Source: Vandiemenella viatica
Taxonomy: Eukaryota; Arthropoda; Insecta; Orthoptera; Morabidae
Length of the DNA: 64,000 nucleotides
Assembly: GCA_031002005.1 (NCBI GenBank)
Contig: JARYHS010006964.1
Location: 3,224,001 to 3,288,000 of the forward strand
Direction of reading: 5' to 3'
In this document: positions 12,009 to 22,997 of the stretch, piece by piece
Layout of the letters: every line of letters starts with the position of its first letter
How positions within the stretch are numbered: the first letter of the stretch is position 1
Translations under genes and position numbers: made by a program
The notes under the pieces: generated by a model
Told to the model about the DNA's origin: nothing
Database searches by the model: none
What the model saw: only the letters and a program-made list of their open reading frames with translations

Positions 12009-12966
12009 TACCGTAAGAGTGGGTTACTTTGTGACAAATTTTATCATTTCTCCTACACCAGCTCATCTGTTTCAAAAGTTTCCCAAAACTGAGTATTACA
12101 AAACACTGATGTATCTTTCCCCTATATAACGAAATATTGCGCAAATCTAAATCTTTAATATCAACTGAGAAATTAGGTTAAAAATTGTCACAAAGTTACC
12201 CCATCGGGCGGGGTAACTTTGTGCCAGATGCGTTTTTGCCTAGAAATGCAAGAGAAAAAACATTTTCACAAAGTTACCCAATGATACATTTATTAAACTT
12301 TTAATCAAAACAATATTACAAAATTTTGGCAGTTTAATCTAGGTATTTGATAGCAAACAGAAATTTAGGTTAAAAATTGTCACAAAGTTACCCCATCGGG
12401 TGGGGTTACTTCGTTCCAGATATGTTTTTGCCTAGAAATAAAAGATAAAATATATTCTCATACTGTTTTATGCCTATCTTGACACTGAAAATACAATATA
12501 TAGCTTGAATACTTAAATGGAAAACTTGTGGGGTTACTTTGTAACAGTGTAATTGTCACAAAAAAGCCCCTTAAAGTGTCGATATTTTGGTTTCGTTGTT
12601 ATATCTCAAGTAAATGTCAGATCACGAACATTATATTACTCCACAGCATAGCTAACATAATAACAACAAAGAAAACTTCCCTGTATTAGCTGGTTCTCAA
12701 ATGTGTAACGCTTCAGCAGACAAAGTTTTCGGATGTTGACCAAACTACACAGAAAGACCTTTCAACAATACGACCACTTGAGAGAACAATTAAGACGGGG
12801 GAGCTTCGGGCAGCGGCTGATAAGAGGTGCTGTAAGTCCTACAAAGCGATGAAGCTGTTGTTTGCTTTCCTGGTATCGCTGACATGGTGGGAGATTTGAA
12901 ATACGAAAACTAGACCGTGTGTCACAAAGTTAAACCTCACTCACAAAGTAACCCCCTCTTACAGTA
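12009..12966. mobile_element. TA-flanked non-autonomous element with internal palindromes
   Basis: Ends read TA-CCGTAAGAGTGGG and, reversed, TA-CTGTAAGAGGGGG, each followed by GTTACTTTGTGA. Inside, CACAAAGTTACCCC and GGGGTAACTTTGTG form a 14-bp-arm palindrome at 12,189-12,223. A diverged copy lies near 12,380, within units repeated about 191 bp apart. TA flanks suggest the Tc1/mariner group, but no transposase is present. Confidence 0.55.
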
Positions 12967-13255
12967 CCTAATAAATGGTTAATGATCAGTAATTACTGAT
13001 TAGGAACCTAAACCAGGGGTAATAATAAATTATACTAAAATACAAATTTAAATATTTTATTTCTTACATGTGAGTGTTTATATATAAATGTAATAAGTTG
13101 ACTAAGTAAGATTGTGAGAAGAAACCCTTTGGATGAGGAATAACAATTTTAACAGTTTTTACATGTACTTTTCATTGGTGAGCACTTGTTTTAGAAAGTC
13201 TTTTTTGGTTTTAATCTTGTTGTAAAAATCTTCACAAGTTAATCCGATATTAATT

Positions 13256-15039
13256 TTACATCTCATCAAGCCTTTTAACTGTAAATTCCTTCATCAAACC
13301 CCTGTTATCAGTCCATGCATTGTTCATCAAAGAAAATACCCTCTCAACTGGTGCTGATGTCCTAGGTAAGCAGAAGGCATACTCAACAATGTTAACCAGA
13401 TTGGGGGCTTCTATTGATTCTCCTTGAAGTGACCAAACAGCGTGAGCCATTTTTCTTCACTTGAAATAATCACATTTCTGGTAGCCGCCTCTTGCTTCCA
13501 CTGTTCCCAGTTTGACTGCAAGTACTGCTTAGCAAGCACAACTTCGTCAAACAACTGATCATTGTTTATTTTCATACCGAGTACATCAAGAAGGCTTCTA
13601 TTAATAGTGTCAGCAGAAGTTTCGGCGTTTTTCCAATCAACAGCATTTGTTTTGGTCAGACTGATCCATGAAAACTGTTCAGCGTTTCCAAAACTATTCT
13701 CCCAGAGGTCCAAGTATGCAATGCATCTTTCATAAAAGCCATCAAATTCTTCTTTCACACTGTTTTGGACTTGCTTATCTAGATTCTTATAGATGTTCTT
13801 TGCGGCCATAGGGATAAAGTTTGAAACATTTCTTTCTGTCAGGTTTCTTTTAAGAGCTGTATGAGTTTCAGCAACCTCAAAAGCTGTAGTGTTATTTTTT
13901 TCCATTCCGAGAATGGCCTTGTTAAACAGTGCAAGCTGTCCATGGACAAACCACAAGTAGAGCTCGCCTTTGAATCAGTAAAAAAATTTTTTATTGCTGA
14001 TGGACACATTTTTTGGTCTTTTAAATATGCTTTCAGACCTTCAAAAATTTGTAAAAGTCTTTCCAGCGCAGGCATCATTGATAGAAACCGGGTGTTCCCA
14101 TGTTGAAGGAGTTTGTGGTACTCTACCTCGGCATATTCACAAAATTCTTTTAGTTTTGTTACACGGACTGTGTATATGTGGAAGTATTTATAAATCTTCG
14201 CAAGCAAGGCTTCAATATCGATTGGGAGACTATCTACTGCAGTTTGCACACAGTTGTGCACAATGTGTGCTGCACATCCGATTCCATTGATTTCCCGCCC
14301 TAGGCTATTCTTGAGTCGATGAAAAACGTTGTTTTTCCCTGCTCTTTTCACACCTCCGAAGTTAGTGTTGCAGTTATCTCCACAAAAGCCAACTACTTTG
14401 TTGTTCAGATCGTTTTGCAACAGGACAGAGCATAAGTGATTTGTCAGGGTTTCCGATGTTTCACCCGCCACAGATTTGAAATCTAAAAGTTATACTTGCA
14501 CACCTGAATTAGGATTAAAATAGCACACAACAATTGGAACAAGTTTTTTCTCCTTTCTGTTTGATGCATCCATGCTTACAGATACATAGTTTGACTTGGT
14601 TAAGTCTTCTTTAAGCTCTTCCTGAGCTAAAGGAGCTATGATATTTTAAAACTATTGCCTCACACTTAGTTTTTCCGAGTGAGAATTTAGGCTCAAAAAA
14701 CTTGGTAATCAGTTTTGATGAACAAGAGTTCGAATTGAAACTTAGGCTATGGTTTGCTGTGTGGTAAGCAAAGGTCACCTCTTTCGCTGCTAAGTCTAAG
14801 TTTTTGTCATTGGAACTCGCAGTTGACGAGCAAGCAGCACATGCTAAACTCTTTTTGTGTTTAACAGACTGCAAATGATCTTTTATATCGGATCGCCCAC
14901 CGTGAGCAACCGAAAACTCAGAATTGCAATGTAAGCATTTAACTCTATCGCCTTGACCACAGGTACATTCCTTTTTCAAAAAAGTAAATTCATTCTGTAA
15001 ATCTTCAGTGAATTTACACGAACGTTTCGGCATTTTCAC
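13256..15039 (-). pseudogene. hAT transposase with N-terminal BED-type zinc finger, frameshifted
   Basis: Successive minus-strand frames together make a nearly full-length hAT transposase. The start is at 15,039. A zinc-finger-like segment has CLHC followed by HLQSVKHKK. The catalytic core shows CGDNCNTNFGG (second acidic residue), GCAAHIVHNC (the Cys-x2-His region) and near the C-terminus SAPVERVFS (the catalytic Glu in the dimerisation domain). The frame is broken near 14,600, near 13,950 and near 13,420-13,450, and a stop lies near 14,490, so it is not functional. hAT transposases cut and paste DNA using 8-bp target duplications. The resemblance is to the BED/ZNF862-like proteins often annotated in arthropods. 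Family certainty is high; exact lesions would need an alignment. Confidence 0.85.
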
Positions 15040-15472
15040 AGAGAAAGCATGAACTTAAACTTGAAACATAAATACTGTAAAACAGCGTTAGCTTACTAAC
15101 ACAACAGGCACCGTAGGCTAGTCAGGAACAGACTGACATTTCTATCGCAGGCGACTTTTGCCGGGGTGAAGGTGGGCGAGTCCAATGTTACAGTAACATT
15201 GTTACTGCACACGAGGAGTGTAATACTAAAGGCGGCTACACACGAGGAAATTTCGGTCCCAATCGACAGGGACAATCCAGAAGAGGCCCTGCAGATTGCC
15301 GCGTGTGTAGGCTAATTGGGCACATTGCTCCCGATGTCGGGAGATCGGCACAGCCCGACGAAACAATTTACCGATTTCCCTGCAGACAGGGAGCAAATTG
15401 AGACGTGTGTAGCGCGATTGAGACAATTTCGGCTCAGTCGGTTTTCAGCAGCGAACGAGTGCGTTTCGTGCA

Positions 15473-16250
15473 ATGTCTAAAGAGAAAGAGGTGTGCACTA
15501 ATATTTTTGAAGTTTATAAAGATATACCGCAGTAATGGGACAAATTCAACAAAAATTACATGAACCGCAACATGCGGGAAGAAGGATTTAGAGTTTTGGT
15601 AGAAATTTACAAAGAATATTACCAGGAACCAACAGTTGCAGAAAATATGGGAACAACTTACTCGCGTGAATTAAAATAGGTAAGTAAAGGCTCAAATACC
15701 TAAATAATTATTGTTTTATGAAATATATATACATCATTATATTTTTAGCAGATAATAATTCTTTGAGGAACATAAGGGTAATAGATAAAAGAACAGAAAT
15801 AAATAACTTTTACTATAAATGTATTTACTGAATGTTGTTAAATTTAAATTATTTTAAAGGAAAGGTAACGGATTGGTTTTTACAAATTGATTTCATACTT
15901 AATTTTACTTATAGAACCAAGTTTCCAAGATAGATTGTATAGAACTAAATTCTGCCTTAACTGAAATCTGAATAAAAAAAATATAATTTCATTAATAATG
16001 TGCTTTGTATTTATAGATTAAATCTTGTATGCAAACGGGAAGTGGCACAGAAGACATGTGTGTACCGTCCCTTTGGTAAGCACTTGAAAATCAAGAAGAA
16101 GCAGCTCAAGCACAAGAAAGAATTCCATTTAAAAAGAAGAAACCAAGAATAAATATTGCCATGAAACGAGAAGAGCTCAGAGATTCTGGCCAACGGCTAT
16201 TAATTCAAAGGAATAAGGATGGGAGATCGTGGGAAAATCAGTCGGCATTC
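15473..16250 (+). pseudogene. MADF-domain protein of the Harbinger element, broken
   Basis: From ATG 15,473 the frame gives a MADF-like domain (VYKDIPQ, then WDKFNKNY, then EEGFRVLVEIYKEYYQ and YSRELK). Stops interrupt it at 15,533-15,535 and just before a GTAAGT donor near 15,675. A second exon-like frame near 16,050 reads VYRPSLW followed by a stop, then a basic region KKKKPRIN. MADF proteins are the Myb/SANT-like DNA-binding partners of Harbinger transposases. The position (opposite strand, opposite end from the transposase) matches that pairing. Confidence 0.7.
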
Positions 16251-16391
16251 AATTAAAAGACCTAAATTAGGACCAGATAGCAATTGCCAATAAACTTACA
16301 TCAGATGCTATTTTTTATGCTAAAACTGGAAGGTTAACGGAATCTTGTATCTATTCAGAACCCCCTGATAGCAGATACAATGTTAAGCCAT

Positions 16392-16853
16392 CTACAGAGC
16401 GATTTCGGTTTCGGTATCCTCCTGAATCATCTCCACATTCATCATCTGATTCGCCGCTGTTGCAATACTCAGTTCAAAACTATCATCCAACATCACTACT
16501 ATTTGTGGTGAAATCAGCGAACTAAATTTCAAATCTTCATAGCTTTGTCCACTTACTAAAAAATACAGAGTAACGATTAATCGTTCTCTGGCACTTATTA
16601 TTTCACGCATTAAGGTATTTTTCTATTTTATATAAGGAGTCACTAGTCCGAGTATCTCTGCAAAACTTTCAGAATATTCGTAAAATCTTCCGGTTTGAGG
16701 CTCTTCAAAATTTTCATGTGCGATAGATTTTTCCTTAATAAAAGCCACCTTTTCACCATATATCTTCTTTTTCGTTTGGTACAAACTGTAGGAGGTACAG
16801 GCTATTGTTAATACCATGCCAACACTTTGTTGTTTTGAAATAAAATAAGCCAT
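16392..16853 (-). pseudogene. PIF/Harbinger transposase, N-terminal part only
   Basis: The minus frame from ATG 16,853 contains YEYSESFAEILGLVTPYIK, then a TAG stop (16,623-16,625), then in the same frame SARERLIVTLYFLVSGQSY. The latter is the segment before the catalytic domain in Harbinger transposases. Nothing with the DDE residues follows. Unlike the copy at 35 kb, there is no intron at the T-L-(R/Y) junction, which points to a different lineage. Confidence 0.75.
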
Positions 16854-17370
16854 TGTTAAGCGCTTAGGTCTTCCAGCCACACGATCACAATGCAAACTAA
16901 AATCGGGAGCGAAATTGTTACGTGTGGAGGAAAGCCCAGCATGATTGCCCGACGGAAATCCCCTGTGGATTGGGACCGAAATCGGGTCGTCTGTAGGCGC
17001 CTTAATACAATACTGGACTCGCCCGGAGAGCGCATGCGCATGGTCATGATCGGAGAGACAAGGCGATGTGATGACAATATTTATTTGTTAGCAGACCCTC
17101 ATTCTTTTATAGTTTTCACTTTTCATACAGTACAGTTAAATAAATGACAAAGTAATTATCCTAAGTTATACTTCACAGTTAATTGTTTTAAGACATTTTT
17201 GGTCATCTATATCTATAAATTATAGTTTATAACCAAATTTAATTTTTACCGGGACGGAAGGTAAACCGACCGGGACACCGGGACTTGGACTAAAAACCTG
17301 GACTGTCCCGGTCAAACCGGGACGTCTGGCAAGCCTAGTTACAGTCATTACGTGTCACAGAGCTGATTCG

Positions 17371-17672
17371 TGGGTTGGGCTGGGATTGTTTGGCGGACAG
17401 ACGACGTCGTTTTCGTTTGAATTTGCTGGAAAATATACGAAAATCTTTAAGTTACGAGTGCAACGAAATACTTCTTCCGCCAACCTATTTAAGTCGCAAT
17501 GACAGGAGGGATAAGATTAGAGAAATAAGATGCCGTACTGATTCATTTATGTATTCCTTCTTTCCTCGATCTGTTTGGTATTGGAATGCGCAGAATTAGG
17601 ATTGGTGCTTAGCACCCTCTGCCACCCACAGTATTTGTGATTTGCAGAGTATAGATGTAGATGTAGATGTAG
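17371..17672 (+). mobile_element. CR1/L2-group non-LTR retrotransposon, 3' end
   Basis: The plus frame ends with LADRRRRFRLNLLENIRKS and RTDSFMYSFFPRSVWYWNA, the usual C-terminal end of CR1/L2-group reverse transcriptases. It is followed by a short 3' UTR and a tail of ATGTAG repeats (17,653-17,671). Everything upstream is missing, so it is a 5'-truncated copy. Confidence 0.7.
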
Positions 17673-17712
17673 AAATACTATAATTACACCAAATAGCAGT
17701 TCAGTCTAATAG

Positions 17713-18054
17713 AGAGCGTCCCTAAACCACGTAGTTCTATTTTGGTCTCCTGTGAACACCCCCTCCCCCCTCCCCCCACGTAGCCCGACAAGTATTTTCC
17801 CGTACACCCACTTCCCTCCACGTAGCACGTAGCTTTTTCCCCTGCTGATTCCGGAAGACATTTTATACTGTTTTCTCTTGTCAGGCTATAGTACATTACA
17901 TACAGAGATAATTAAACGACAGAAATAAATATCCACTTGCTGTTGTGTGTTTTGTATCTTATTTTCACTGTGGCAAGAGTAGCCCAACGTAGCTTTCCAA
18001 CCAACCCCTTCCCTCCCCTCCCCCTGGACCGAACCACGTAGTTTATGGACGCCC
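17713..18054. mobile_element. MITE family A, copy 2
   Basis: Left end AGAGCGTCCCTAAACCACG. The right end reversed is GGGCGTCCATAAACTACG. The interior shares with copy 3 a block around GAGATAATTAAACGACAG. No coding capacity. Confidence 0.75.
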
Positions 18055-18765
18055 CCTTACTTGCGGCTGTTTGTTGCCTTTGGTTTTTAGTTCTTTTGGT
18101 TTATGTACCGCGTGCACATAAAAATTCATAAATATTAATAAATATTTCATCAGCGTATGGCTCCTTTGCATCATCAACCAGCGATTATTCCAGTGGCAGA
18201 AAGCGTATGATTTGGAAAACGAATCAGTTGATTAATGACTGAAAATAGATCCCAGCACATCAATCTCCTTTTCGTTGAGCTGGGAACTATTTCTCTGAGC
18301 TCTCAAACATTTTATTCACTCCGCGCGATAGTGTTGCCAACTTAGTGTATTTTCCACTAAAACTGATGACTTCTACCCCTCTTTCGAGAGAAGAAACATT
18401 GCTTTTAGAGGCTAGTGGTTTTTTCTAGTGGTTCAGTAGAATTCCAATTTCAATTAGTGAATAGATTATTCTTCAGTTATATTAAATGCATTTACACGAA
18501 CATAACTTTCTTAACGAAATGACGTAAATCAATATTTTATCACAAAATTGTGATTATAAATTATTTAAAACACAGTATAAACTATTATTTCAAGTAAAAA
18601 GGTGAATACAACTGTTAAGTGCGTGGTTTGGCAACGGCGCATTCTAGGACACCCGCCAATTGATCTGGCCACAGCTATAATAAAAAGTTAATCACAGTAA
18701 CGGTGTGGTAGGCTTTTAATATCCGTCGTTTCTTTCTTCGTGTTTGGCAGATGAATGGTGACGTA
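18055..18765. other. No gene seen
   Basis: Only short frames and AT-rich sequence lie between copy 2 of MITE A and a LINE-tail fragment. Confidence 0.35.
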
Positions 18766-18769
18766 TGTT

Positions 18770-18860
18770 GTAAGGGATGTGCTGAGAGGAAGAGGTTAGT
18801 GCAAGGCAGGAAGGGATGGAGGATTGCATCAAACCAGTCACAAGACTGATAACAAGATGC
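18770..18860 (+). repeat. Possible LINE 3'-tail fragment
   Basis: Contains AGGAAGGGATGG followed by GCATCAAACCAGTC and AAGACTGATAACAAGA. I associate this arrangement with 3' tails of RTE-like elements in orthopteran genomes. That association is from memory. Confidence 0.4.
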
Positions 18861-18933
18861 GTGCGTAGTGTTTATGTGTTTTGCTGTTCTGCCTGTAGTG
18901 GAACAGGTGACAACCTGTTTCCTTCTTGTTTAC

Positions 18934-19257
18934 GGGAGCGTCCAAAACTACGTGACTCAACTCTGGCCTCCTGTGAACCCACCCCCCCCCCTCTCCGCGT
19001 AGCATGTTGCTTTCTTCCACTATTGATTCCTGAATACATTTTGTAATGAAATACATTCGGAGATAATTAAATGACGGAAATAAATAATCACATGCTGTTT
19101 TGTGTTCTGTATGTTTCTTAACTGTGACGAATAATGTGAATTAAAAACTAGGTACCTTGGATAGGAAATACCCCCCACCCCAACCACGTATACCAAGCGT
19201 AGCTTCATAGCCAATCCCTCACCCTATAGACGGAGCCACGAAGTTTATGGACGCTCA
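18934..19257. mobile_element. MITE family A, copy 3
   Basis: Left end GGGAGCGTCCAAAACTACG. The right end reversed is GAGCGTCCATAAACTTCG. The interior is shared with copy 2 (GAGATAATTAAATGACGG). It lies only 880 bp from copy 2. Confidence 0.75.
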
Positions 19258-19377
19258 CTAACCGCCAGCGCTGTGTAGCGGAGAGAAGTTGTAATAAAGG
19301 CTTCATCCGCGGGGACGTAAATTGTTCTTCTTGATGACAAGAGCAATGATTCAATTTTTTCTATTTATTTATTTATT

Positions 19378-19602
19378 TACTTAAGGCTTTACACTTCGTC
19401 GTCGTTGCGGTCATTAGAGGCGGGAAAGGACTGGAGACAAGGAATGGGAAGGAATTCGACCATGGCATTTTGAATAAAGCATTCTCCTGGAATGATTTGG
19501 AGTAATCATAGAAAACCCAAATCTGGATGCTCGGGCGAGGATTAAAATCCGCGTCCTCCGGGGGCCAGAGCGTTACCATTCACTCACTACGGCCGGTGTC
19601 AG
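19378..19602 (-). repeat. tRNA-derived SINE copy 3, most complete
   Basis: Begins (plus) with AGGCTTTACACTTCGTCGTC and runs through CATTCTCCTGGAATGATTTG and ACCCAAATCTGGATGC to a tRNA-like head on the right. The head is on the minus strand with a decayed B box. It is the longest of the four copies. Confidence 0.65.
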
Positions 19603-19690
19603 TTAAACCAATGTTTGTGGTCGTGAAATGCGAGTGTCACGTGAGATATAGTGTGGTATTCACGTGTAGCTATCAGACCAAAATACGTGC

Positions 19691-22650
19691 TCTCGTATTT
19701 TTATGTATACTTCTCTTATTTTATTTTTATTAAATATCGTATTTTAATATACTTCCTGTAGTTATTTTCATAGGCATTCTTCCAATCTTGATGCGAAACT
19801 TCCATGCAAACTTAATCTTTAGATACTTGAGTGATTATAAACTTTCATATCATTCATTGGTCTTTATTTTCGTCACATTTCATTAAGGAGTATCCGAAGA
19901 CTACAAATGTTCTTGTTATACAGTAACTAGATGTCGTCAGCTCGAAAGTGCTCACACTCACCAATTGCTCACCGGTTCTTGTTATGCTCTCATCTCCCTA
20001 GCAACCCATCTCACAGAGTAATTATTCTAGTAGCCTGTTATACCACAGCCCCCCTCAAGTTTGCCATATATATTTGTTAGTAACAAATATTATGGTAAAC
20101 TTTTACAATACGTTATTTTTTTCCAATTATACCACAATTTCTCTGTCCTGTCACGGGAGTGCAGCACCGTTATCAGTACACTCTGGTTTGACTGACACCA
20201 CTGTATGCCAACGAAACGTCTGTCACGATAACATTTGGGTATCAGTTCTCTTATCAGCTATATCAAAACAAAATATGGAGTAACAAATATTTTTATTAAC
20301 ATAACAATTCATCAGTGTTTAAAAATTGTTAAATTTTAACCTCCAGACTCATCGTAGTACATAGCTAACAGGTTTTTACAAATGTTAACTTTATCGTCAT
20401 TGTAACTACTTTCTTGACCTTTACATATTTTTCTTTCAAGATATATCTATTACATATAATAAATAAAAGGCTGATTCTTCAAATGTAAAATACATATAAC
20501 CAGCTAAACGTGAGTTCCTGATGAATGATTAATTTACAGGAAAAAAGGTACCTGGACCTTAAAAATATATAACAGCATCATAAGCTTGAGGCAGTATACA
20601 ACAATATTTCACAAAACAAGCGACTCATTTACACCACTTCTTTGGTCCTTGCTTCAAAATATCTTCACAACAATGGTCAACATAAAACATGTCCATTAAT
20701 ATCTCTATGTTTTATTAACTACATCTATCAACTTAACTGTGTGTTATATGCTTAAAGTGTTTGAGGGCAATGACGTTATATCTTCTTCTAACCTTTTCCT
20801 CGTTTGTGTAGGCTACTGTCTACTATTTCTCATTGTCCCTACTAATTACTTTATATGACCCTTCATATAAAAATTTAAACTTCTTTATCTCATTGTTTAT
20901 TGCTGAGGATTTCCAACTTTCCTCTTCCTCTCTTCGCATTCTTTGCTTCTTCATGGAGATGCAACTTCCTCCTCTTTCGTCTTACCTCCTTTCTGTAAAT
21001 ATTTCTTTTCTCCTTTTTTGTGATAAACTTCTGCTGCACTGAGTTAACGAGACTGCTAACATGCCTAGCCATCTCTTGATCAAATAAATCTACTTCTTTC
21101 TTGAATCCTGCCATTTTGTCAGCTTCCACAGCCTCTTCTCACATTACTTCTTCTATTTCAGGATTCATGCCATGAAAGGACAATCGCCCAACAATAAGAT
21201 CTTCACATGGAACGTAACTTGATTAAAGTATCTACTTATTTTTTCCATGTTTCATATCTGCTGTAATAACACTAGAAAATAGTGCTTGGCTGTCCTCTTC
21301 TAATTGCAAGTCATGTAATTCTAATGTTACTTCCTTTCTAATTGTATCTATTTGAGTAGTAACACTGTGAAATTGTAAAGTAAACTGATCCTTTAAGTCC
21401 TTATACGATTTCTTAACTTCTGACAACTCAAATTCTAATTGTGACTGTCTAACTTGTTCCGATATCTCATTCTTTTGTTCAGTCAACTCAGATTTTAATA
21501 ATATTGTAACTGTGATTGCTTAACTTGATCCAATATCTCATTTATTTGTTCAGTCATCTCAGTTTTGAACTGTGAGAATAATTGCTTCAATTCAGACATT
21601 TCTGCAGACAGTTGATTGTTCACGCCGGATTCTGGTCGGTTATCGTTGGTCGGTACTAGTGTGTCAACATGAGTAACCGGTGCTGATGCGCTCTCGGGAA
21701 ACCCATAAAATTCTTCTGAAACTGTTTAGCAATATATTCTGAGAAAGGCGCGATGGCTGTCCCTGCCCAGGATCTTCAGGCTCCTGCATATTTAAAGAGT
21801 TGCAGAAAGTAACACAATCCGCTAATACGTCCGTTACCTACAGGCAGGCTATTAACTTTGAATCCAAAACTAACATTGAATGAAAAGCAACGACTTTTTA
21901 GTCCATATAAGATTATTCATTACAGTCATTTTATCTAAACTGCATCAAGAAAATTCTCATGGAAACCCACGCAGTTATATTTACTCTCTCGGAAATATTA
22001 TTATTTTACTATACGAATGATATATCAGGTCAAGAAAGGAATGGAATCTATCCAAATTATGGTCTATAAATTGTCATACAGCCAAAGTTTCGTACTTTAT
22101 GATAATTTGAACCACTTTAGTTCAGTATAAAAAAGTCACTTATCTCTATAACTTATAACGGCATGCGTCGCTTCTTGACGTAGCACACCAATCGTCGGAG
22201 CAGGCCAATGTATTTCTCGGTCGGTAAACAGCTGTCCATAGTCTGCGATGTTTACTTCGAGTAGTTCGTTGTCGGGTTCTCGTAGGATGCTCTTCTTCAC
22301 AGACGAGCTATGGTTAGTCTCTTGTGTGTCGTGATAATTTGTATTTTATTTATTCTCTAGTTACTGCGTGTCTACTCGGTCGCCATCTCGTATTTTTATG
22401 TATACTTCTCTTATTTTATTTTTATTCAATATCGTATTTTAATATACTTCCTGAAGTTATTTTCATAGGCATTCTTCCAATATCTTGATGCGAAACTTCC
22501 ATGCAAACTTAATCTTTAGATACTTGAGATACTTTAGATACTTTCATATCATTCATTGGTCTTTATCTTCGTCACATTACATTAAGGAGTATCCGAAGAT
22601 TACAAAGGTTCTTGTTATATAGTAACTGGATGTCGTCAGCTCGAAAGTGT
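19691..22650 (-). mobile_element. LTR retrotransposon, probable Ty3/Gypsy type, pol deleted
   Basis: A direct repeat of about 265 bp occurs at 19,691-19,955 and 22,386-22,650. On the minus strand the 5' LTR is followed at once by a primer-binding-site-like TGGCGACCGAGTAG (22,372-22,385). The 3' LTR is preceded by a purine tract GAGGGGGGC (20,048-20,056). The 3' LTR then starts TGTGG and is about 357 bp (19,691-20,047). The 5' LTR lacks its first part. Only gag-like frames remain inside, with no protease, RT or integrase, so it depends on other copies for movement. Confidence 0.7.
20890..21720 (-). pseudogene. gag-like coiled-coil protein of the LTR element
   Basis: Two minus-strand frames (21,232-21,486 extended upstream to about 21,720, and 20,890-21,129) encode a glutamate/lysine-rich coiled-coil region. 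It has repeated SELTEQ / QVRQSQL motifs and then a basic segment (TKKEKRNIYRKEVRRKRRK). No zinc knuckle was found. The layout resembles the N-terminal coiled coils of arthropod Gypsy gag proteins. The frame is interrupted between the parts. This is a family-level inference only. Confidence 0.5.
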
Positions 22651-22654
22651 TTAT

Positions 22655-22808
22655 TCCAGGACGCATTTTTCCAGCCAGTTTTAAACAGCGCAGGACGGAC
22701 ACAACATTCATAGACAAACAATTAAACACCCCTGCCAGCGGCCGGACTCGAACCGGCGACCTTCGGCACGCAGAACTAGCACTCTAGCCATACGCTACCG
22801 TGACTGTG
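22655..22808 (-). repeat. tRNA-derived SINE of a second family
   Basis: The minus strand has a tRNA-like head with a consensus B box GGTTCGAGTCC (plus 22,745-22,755) and an A-box-like stretch. It is followed by a short body ending AATAAA. The cloverleaf ends do not pair, so it is not a functional tRNA gene. It abuts the truncated 5' LTR. Confidence 0.65.
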
Positions 22809-22883
22809 TGGGGTAATGTTTCAAAATACATTCGACAGAAAATCTATTAATATAAAACGCCAGCTGTCACGTGCTGTCACGTA

Positions 22884-22937
22884 TGACGTCACCAATCTCG
22901 CCATGACGTCAATCTATAACGTCGCCCTATGACGTCA
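22884..22937. promoter_or_regulatory. Cluster of three TGACGTCA (CRE) palindromes
   Basis: Perfect TGACGTCA octamers lie at 22,884-22,891, 22,904-22,911 and 22,930-22,937. A fourth is near 26,203 in similar surroundings. This octamer is the binding site of CREB/ATF bZIP proteins. No start site is visible, so function is inferred from clustering only. Confidence 0.4.
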
Positions 22938-22997
22938 CGCTTTTCTTCCGATTTACGATTAGATATGTTGTTCTAGGTTATAAATAGACGTTATTTA

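Larger units (their letters stand above)
15230..17002 (-). mobile_element. PIF/Harbinger element, internally deleted, 1773 bp
   Basis: Imperfect inverted ends about 42 bp long share ATTTCGGTCCCAATC and begin AGGCGGCTACACACG and AGGCGCCTACAGACG. A 3-bp TAA duplication flanks it (15,227-15,229 and 17,003-17,005), as expected for PIF/Harbinger. It carries the 5' part of a transposase (minus) and a MADF gene (plus). The catalytic DDE region is missing. It sits between the hAT transposase start and the hAT right end. Confidence 0.85.
11870..17337 (-). mobile_element. Decayed hAT transposon hosting nested insertions
   Basis: Both ends carry an inverted TAGGCTTGCCAGA (11,870-11,882 and reversed 17,325-17,337). 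A hAT transposase lies between them on the minus strand. The right terminus is rich in CCGGGAC repeats. Two other elements lie inside: a TA-flanked element (12,009-12,966) and a Harbinger element (15,230-17,002). I could not find a matching 8-bp target duplication, so the outer boundary is the less certain part. The two ends could come from different copies. Confidence 0.55.

Noticed and set aside
22739..22808. Functional tRNA gene
   Set aside because: The B box is consensus, but the acceptor-stem ends do not pair and a SINE body follows.
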